From Lichtheimia corymbifera B2541 (taxonomy: Eukaryota > Mucoromycota > Mucoromycetes > Mucorales > Lichtheimiaceae): a DNA stretch of 64,000 nucleotides. The position numbers and the translations under genes are program-made. This document shows positions 59,631 to 64,000 of this stretch, piece after piece (position 1 is the stretch's first letter; each line of letters begins with the position of its first letter). Location of the stretch: assembly GCA_000697475.1 (NCBI GenBank), contig JNEU01001112.1:93314-157313 (forward strand), given 5' to 3'. Under the pieces are notes generated by a model. That model was given only the letters and a program-made list of their open reading frames with translations, searched no databases and was not told the DNA's origin.

Positions 59631-59870
59631 TGAGATTACCCCTTTGTAAAAATAAACAATCAATGATAACAATGACTTTCCTCAATGTACGTACCTATGG
59701 GTGGGTGGATTGTACTACACACGGAGATAACGTGATTAGATGCATAGTGTACGCCATCATCATAACAGCTCTCAATCAATGTTTCCGATATTCTCGGCCG
59801 CGTGACCAAAAGGGCAATTTCTTACTTCTTTTCCTCGTTCACACTACTACTTTTCAAACGCAAATACGCC

Positions 59871-61674
59871 ATGCGCGCGTCATTCGTCACTATCACAGCA
59901 GCTTTGGCAGCTTGCAGCTATGCAATTCCTGGGTTGCAGCAGGCACCTTTCACAACTCATTCAGAATCGTCGCTCTCTCAGCAATTGCAGGACAGCCTTA
60001 CTATCGAAGGTCTCTTGCGACATTCTCGGAAACTTCAAGCTATTGCTGACGAGAATGGTGGTACTCGCGTCTTTAGCTCGCCAGGGCACAATGCGACTTT
60101 GGGATATATTGCAGAATCAGCTTTATTGAATGGCTATCATACATGGCTCGAACGTACGTACGCATACAATCATGAATGATGATCCTATATTGACATTTTT
60201 TTGTTCTATAGCGATGCATTTGAATTATACGGAAAAGGTTAAGCAAGAAGCCTCAGTTGTATCGCCTATCCACATCGACATCCCTGTGGGTCTCATGACA
60301 TTTACCGAGAGTACTCCTTTGGAAGGTGTACGGGCCGCTTTGATTCATGCTCCAGGTCATGGCTGCAACGCCGAAGATTATCCAACCCATGTCAATGGCA
60401 AGATAGCATTGGTTGAACGCGGCGAGTGTGCTTTTGGTCAAAAGGCCTATGCAGCAGGTCAAGCAGGTGCTCAAGCCTTGTTAATCTATAACAATGAAGA
60501 TGGATCTCTTTCTGGTACCCTTGGCCAAGACTTCCCACCCGGCGCACCCACAGCTGGTATCTCCAAAGAGGATGGCGACAAACTGATTCGCTTGTTGGCT
60601 GGTCATAACAAAATTGAATTACGCGTGGCTATTGTGGAGAAACGTGAAGAGCGATTGACATACAATGTGATCGCGGAAACCAAGGTAGGGTGCGATTGGA
60701 TGTAACAAGATTCATCATATGCCTAATCCATGGTTATCCAGGGCGGTGACGAGAACAATGTCATTGTCATAGGTGGTCATTCAGATAGTGTGCATGCTGG
60801 TCCTGGTATCAATGACAATGGATCTGGTACTGCTGCCTTGTTGGAGATCTCTTACCTCTTCCGCAATGTTGACCCGGTTAATAAGGTCAGATTTTGCTGG
60901 TGGACTGCAGAAGGTAGTCATTCATGTAATTTGTTCGTATTTATATGTACGTTGTTAATTATTATATCATCAATAGAATTCGGACTGCTAGGTGCTAAGC
61001 ATCACGTTGAAAACTTGTCAATTGAAGAGAAGAAGAAGATTGCTTTGTATCTGAACTTTGACATGGTTGCCAGTCCTAATGCCATCAACGGCATCTACGA
61101 TGGTAAGGATCGCTGTAGTGTTTTTTGGGGACGATTATTGATTGATTATCTATAGGTGATGGATCCGATAGCAACATGTCTGGTCCTCCTGGTTCAGCAG
61201 CCATTGAAAAGCTCTTCCAAGATTATTTCAAGAGCAAGGGTGAGCCCTATGATCCTTCAGAGTTTGATGGTCGTAGTGATTATGGACCTTTCATTGTAAG
61301 TTGCATAAGACCTATTTCATCATCCAGGTCACTGAATAAGGAAATGTCAATAGGAAGTTGGTTTACCCAGTGGTGGCCTGTTCACAGGTGCTGAAGTACT
61401 CATGACGGAGGAACAAGCCAAGCGTTATGGACGTGAAGCTGGTGTACCATACGATGCATGCTATCATGCTGCCTGCGACAATATCGACAATCTCAACCAT
61501 GACGCCTTTTTGTTGAACGCACGTGCTATCGCTCATGCTGTTGCTACGTTTTCTCAATCAACGGACCTTGTGGATCGTGAAAAGGATACATTGGTGACGC
61601 CATCTTCATCACAAAAGATTGATATTGAACGCATTTGGCCATCAGGTGCTCCCAAGGGTGCTGTAGCTATTTAA
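59871..61674 (+). CDS. APE3: Aminopeptidase Y-like M28 zinc peptidase with PA domain
   Basis: Six exons (59871-60153, 60212-60684, 60742-60913, 60977-61102, 61156-61295, 61354-61674) encode 504 residues. A signal peptide (ASFVTITAALAACSYA) is followed by a pro-like helix, then a PA domain (KIALVERGECAFGQKAYAAG, AQALLIYNNEDGSLSG). The M28 catalytic domain retains the two-zinc ligands: VIGGHSDSVHAGPGINDNGS (His and bridging Asp), the AEEFGLLG glutamates formed across an intron, LNFDMVASPN (Asp) and YHAACDNIDN (His). It hydrolyses N-terminal residues of peptides in the vacuole (as yeast Ape3) or outside the cell. It lies 240 bp downstream of another secreted hydrolase on the same strand. Confidence 0.93.
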
Positions 61675-63493
61675 ATAACATTAGCCCAATAGTGTTGTCA
61701 CGTTATACTGATCTTGTTTACTAAAAGTAACATTCGATCACCCATGAAAATGGATAATAATGCCACTAGTGGAATCATGCTCCTAATTGAAAATACAAAC
61801 TTATCATATGTCGTTGATGCCAAACTCGGGGGAAAGGTGTACCGCGCACTAAATCACTCCTTTTTCTAGCATTTTGTACATGCCGCGTGGTATCAACGTG
61901 ATTGTTCGACATGTCGCATTTTGTGTTCCCTGCCAAAGCCACTCGATTATAATATAGTCATAGGTCCATTTGATCAATTGCTCATTTCTACAACAGACAT
62001 CATCATCATCCTCATCTTCATTGATAGCAGTATACCATCACGCGTTGTATGCTTAGTTTTTCTCCCACCTCCTGTATGGCGTGTTGAGTTAAATTATCTT
62101 GTACAACTATAACACAAAATGTGAATACCGATTTCTCTGTGTACTTTTTTCACCCCACGGCTAAGCTCATTTTGCAATTTGTTTGAGGAACCATTTCTCG
62201 GGAAACCCAGTTGGATTTCATTCGAGTCACATGAATCATTTGTGCGGTTGTACAATACACACTCCGAGATAAGGGTCGTGTGAAATACAGTGTGAGTGTT
62301 ATGTGTGGTGTGCGTATGAAATGGTCATCTCGTCATGCATTCTACTATCATGCAACATGGTATTCTGCATAAATCATATACGCGTGCACGAGCCTCATTG
62401 CTAAAGTAAAGACCGATCCATTCATGATATACTCACTAGACAAAGAAACACGACGTATCATATCATAAAGCCATTATGTCGATCGTTGTCGGAAATGTAA
62501 TTGTAGTAGGTTGCGTACTACCCAGCCAAAAGGAGATGCGATCAATGACATGGTGGGAGGCTGACTTGTCAAATAGGGCATGTCCGTCAGGGATAATGGA
62601 TTGGCATGGAACAATACGCAACAACAAATACACCTACCTTTTTCTGGAGAAAGCGATCAATGGTTACACCACTTTACCTTGTCTTGAAAGGGTAGCTCCT
62701 TTTTGTGGAGGAGGCTCAACTCGTGATGATGGGCGGATATTTCAACTTTTTCATTTACAAGTTGAGCTCAGATGCATATGGCTCTTCTTTTGCATAACCA
62801 AGTTATATAACAGGAAAATGAAAACGCCGCTGTTGCGAGAGCCCAAAAGATCACAACTGAGCCTCACGTTGCACAGCAGATTGTTTAGTTCAAGATTTGC
62901 GCGTGGGATACTGCATTCGGATCGCTTGTAATCCAAACCCCTTTCTTATATTGCATACATCCAAGATAGAGGATGGGAGAGGCTGCATCATGCTTGTAAC
63001 CGTATCAATAACCTTAATTGCTCAGATACACATGCGCTGATTATCGTTGTCCCACCCCACCACCAGCACCCCACTGTTGCCATTGAGTAAAAGATCGAAT
63101 ATGTATGCAAGCTTGAAAAAGTATATGCGACATCATACAATTTGCTTACGAGGATTATGCATACATACAAAGGTATTAAAAGGGAAAAGCATACACAAGA
63201 TAGATATACGAAAAGAAAAAGCTGAATGAGTTCAATGTGTGCGATCGTGCGTGTGTGTGAGCGTGTGTGTGTGTGTTTTGTGTGAGATGGGGGGATGAAA
63301 AAATGCTTGTGTGCATGTGGGTAATTGTACGTGGGGTAACAGATCAGGGCATCTTCAATTTGGGTCCTCGATTATCATAATTGAGGAAAAGGGAATACAT
63401 GCTAAAGAAATCATTATAGAGCAAGGGCGACGACATGTTGTTCCATCTCCTCACATCTTGCTCTAAGCTTTCCTAGCTGTAATTACTTTCCAC
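61675..63493. other. Gene-poor region before the transposon
   Basis: No supported gene. Anonymous sequence with a GT-rich microsatellite at about 63245-63285. The frame at 62476-62931 lacks a recognisable domain. The last 8 bases (CTTTCCAC, 63486-63493) are a candidate target-site duplication. Confidence 0.5.
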
Positions 63494-63534
63494 TAGGGGT
63501 CCTCAACATAATCGCATAATCGAAAAAATCGCGG

Positions 63535-63560
63535 TTCGATTCGATTCGATTCGATTCGAT
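63535..63560. repeat. (TTCGA)n pentamer repeat inside the hAT terminus
   Basis: Five tandem TTCGA/TCGAT units in the subterminal part of the element. They probably arose by slippage of the AATCGA-type binding words. Confidence 0.8.
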
Positions 63561-63768
63561 TGGGTGTTGAAAATCGATATAATCGAGCTGCGATTATTTG
63601 CAAGAATCGAAGAATCGAGCGGGTATTTAGCCTTACAATAATACTGATATTTATGTATATGATATAATAAACAATAACCAATACTAATACTGCTTCGCTA
63701 CACTATTGCTATTACTGGATACTGCGAATGGGAATGGGAATGCGAATAGCGAATGTAGCTTATACTAA

Positions 63769-64000
63769 TCATGTTTCATGTATACCATCAAAGAATGATT
63801 GCCATGATCCTAACAGCATAAGCTGTTTAATGGTGTCTGGTGCAAGCCTGTTGCGTGTGTGTGGAAGCATCAATCTGGTAGCTGAGAAACAACGTTCTGA
63901 TGGTGTGGATGTAGCTGGGATTGCAAGATAACGTGCAGCCATACGGGATAAATTTGGCCAACGTATAGCCGATGATTCCCAAAACAATAGCTCTTGGGGC
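63769..64000 (-). CDS. hAT transposase C-terminal dimerisation domain (partial)
   Basis: The frame is open to the window edge and ends at a stop at 63769; 76 residues are visible. It carries the hATC signature: WPNLSRMAARYLAIPATS, then TPSERCFSAT and TRNRLAPDTIKQLMLLGSW, the conserved dimerisation block at the C-terminus of Ac/hobo/Tam3-type transposases. No frameshift is seen in this part. The DDE catalytic core and zinc-finger region would lie outside the window, so activity is undetermined. Confidence 0.85.
   Translation of the reverse strand, partial: PQELLFWESSAIRWPNLSRMAARYLAIPATSTPSERCFSATRLMLPHTRNRLAPDTIKQLMLLGSWQSFFDGIHET

Larger units (their letters stand above)
63494..64000 (-). 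mobile_element. hAT-family DNA transposon, 3' end (continues past window)
   Basis: The terminus begins near 63494 with TAGGGGTCCTCAAC, close to the usual hAT inverted-repeat consensus. Next comes about 130 bp dense in AATCG/CGATT words in both orientations (63510-63625), typical subterminal transposase-binding repeats. Then the C-terminal end of a hAT transposase runs leftward from the window edge. The other end, the second TIR and most of the transposase lie to the right of the window, so integrity cannot be judged. Confidence 0.75.

Noticed and set aside
62476..62931. + strand frame of 151 codons
   Set aside because: No domain, no promoter-like context, ordinary length for AT-moderate noncoding sequence.
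1..64000. CRISPR arrays, bacterial operons or prophage
   Set aside because: No regularly spaced repeats; genes are spliced and eukaryotic throughout.

Overview
This window looks like nuclear DNA from a filamentous fungus, most likely an early-diverging one (Mucoromycota). The genes are protein-coding and intron-rich. Introns are short, mostly about 50-100 nt, with GTAAGT/GTATGT donors and TAG/CAG acceptors. The protein set is fungal: a chitin synthase with a QRRRW motif, an Anp1/Mnn9 mannosyltransferase, Svf1, Usb1, Uls1, an Mep/Amt permease, Gid1/RanBPM, and others. There are no bacterial operons or Shine-Dalgarno signals. The phylum is an inference from gene style and content. Exon structures were built by hand, joining ORF blocks at splice sites that keep the frame and family similarity. 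Nearly every model closes to an exact multiple of three.

Layout, left to right. 1-8.7 kb: two SWIRM-domain paralogues on the + strand (the first cut by the window edge) flank the ceramide/stress factor SVF1. 8.7-18 kb (+): Golgi mannosyltransferase, Cdc4-like F-box/WD40, Erv2-like sulfhydryl oxidase, an orphan protein, a decayed coding patch, and the histone chaperone SPT2. 18.8 kb: tRNA-Ser(AGA). 20-25 kb (+): an 11-exon TTC39/Iml2-type gene with an 8-nt microexon, then actin-related protein ARP4. 25.5-42.3 kb (all -): Uls1-type SNF2/RING translocase, eIF2A, CNNM/Mam3 transporter, class IV chitin synthase, and the U6 snRNA exonuclease USB1. 42-45 kb is gene-poor, with a polypurine tract, direct repeats and an orphan ORF. 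45-48 kb: a DnaJC28/DUF1992 protein, a small secreted cysteine-rich protein, and a four-TM protein. 50-57 kb: Gid1/RanBPM, then an ammonium permease (-) and RRP9 (+) diverging from a spacer rich in GATA motifs. 57-61.7 kb: two secreted or vacuolar hydrolases in tandem, an acid sphingomyelinase-like protein and an M28 aminopeptidase. At the right edge is one end of a hAT DNA transposon.

The genes are mostly housekeeping and do not form one pathway. Loose themes are cell wall and secretory pathway (Mnn9-like, chitin synthase, Erv2), chromatin (SWIRM, SPT2, ARP4, Uls1), RNA metabolism (USB1, RRP9, eIF2A, tRNA) and ubiquitin (Cdc4-like, Gid1, Uls1). The most unusual item is the 102-residue secreted protein at 46.2 kb. 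Its twelve cysteines form two tandem copies of a defensin-like CS-alpha-beta spacing on a strongly acidic background.
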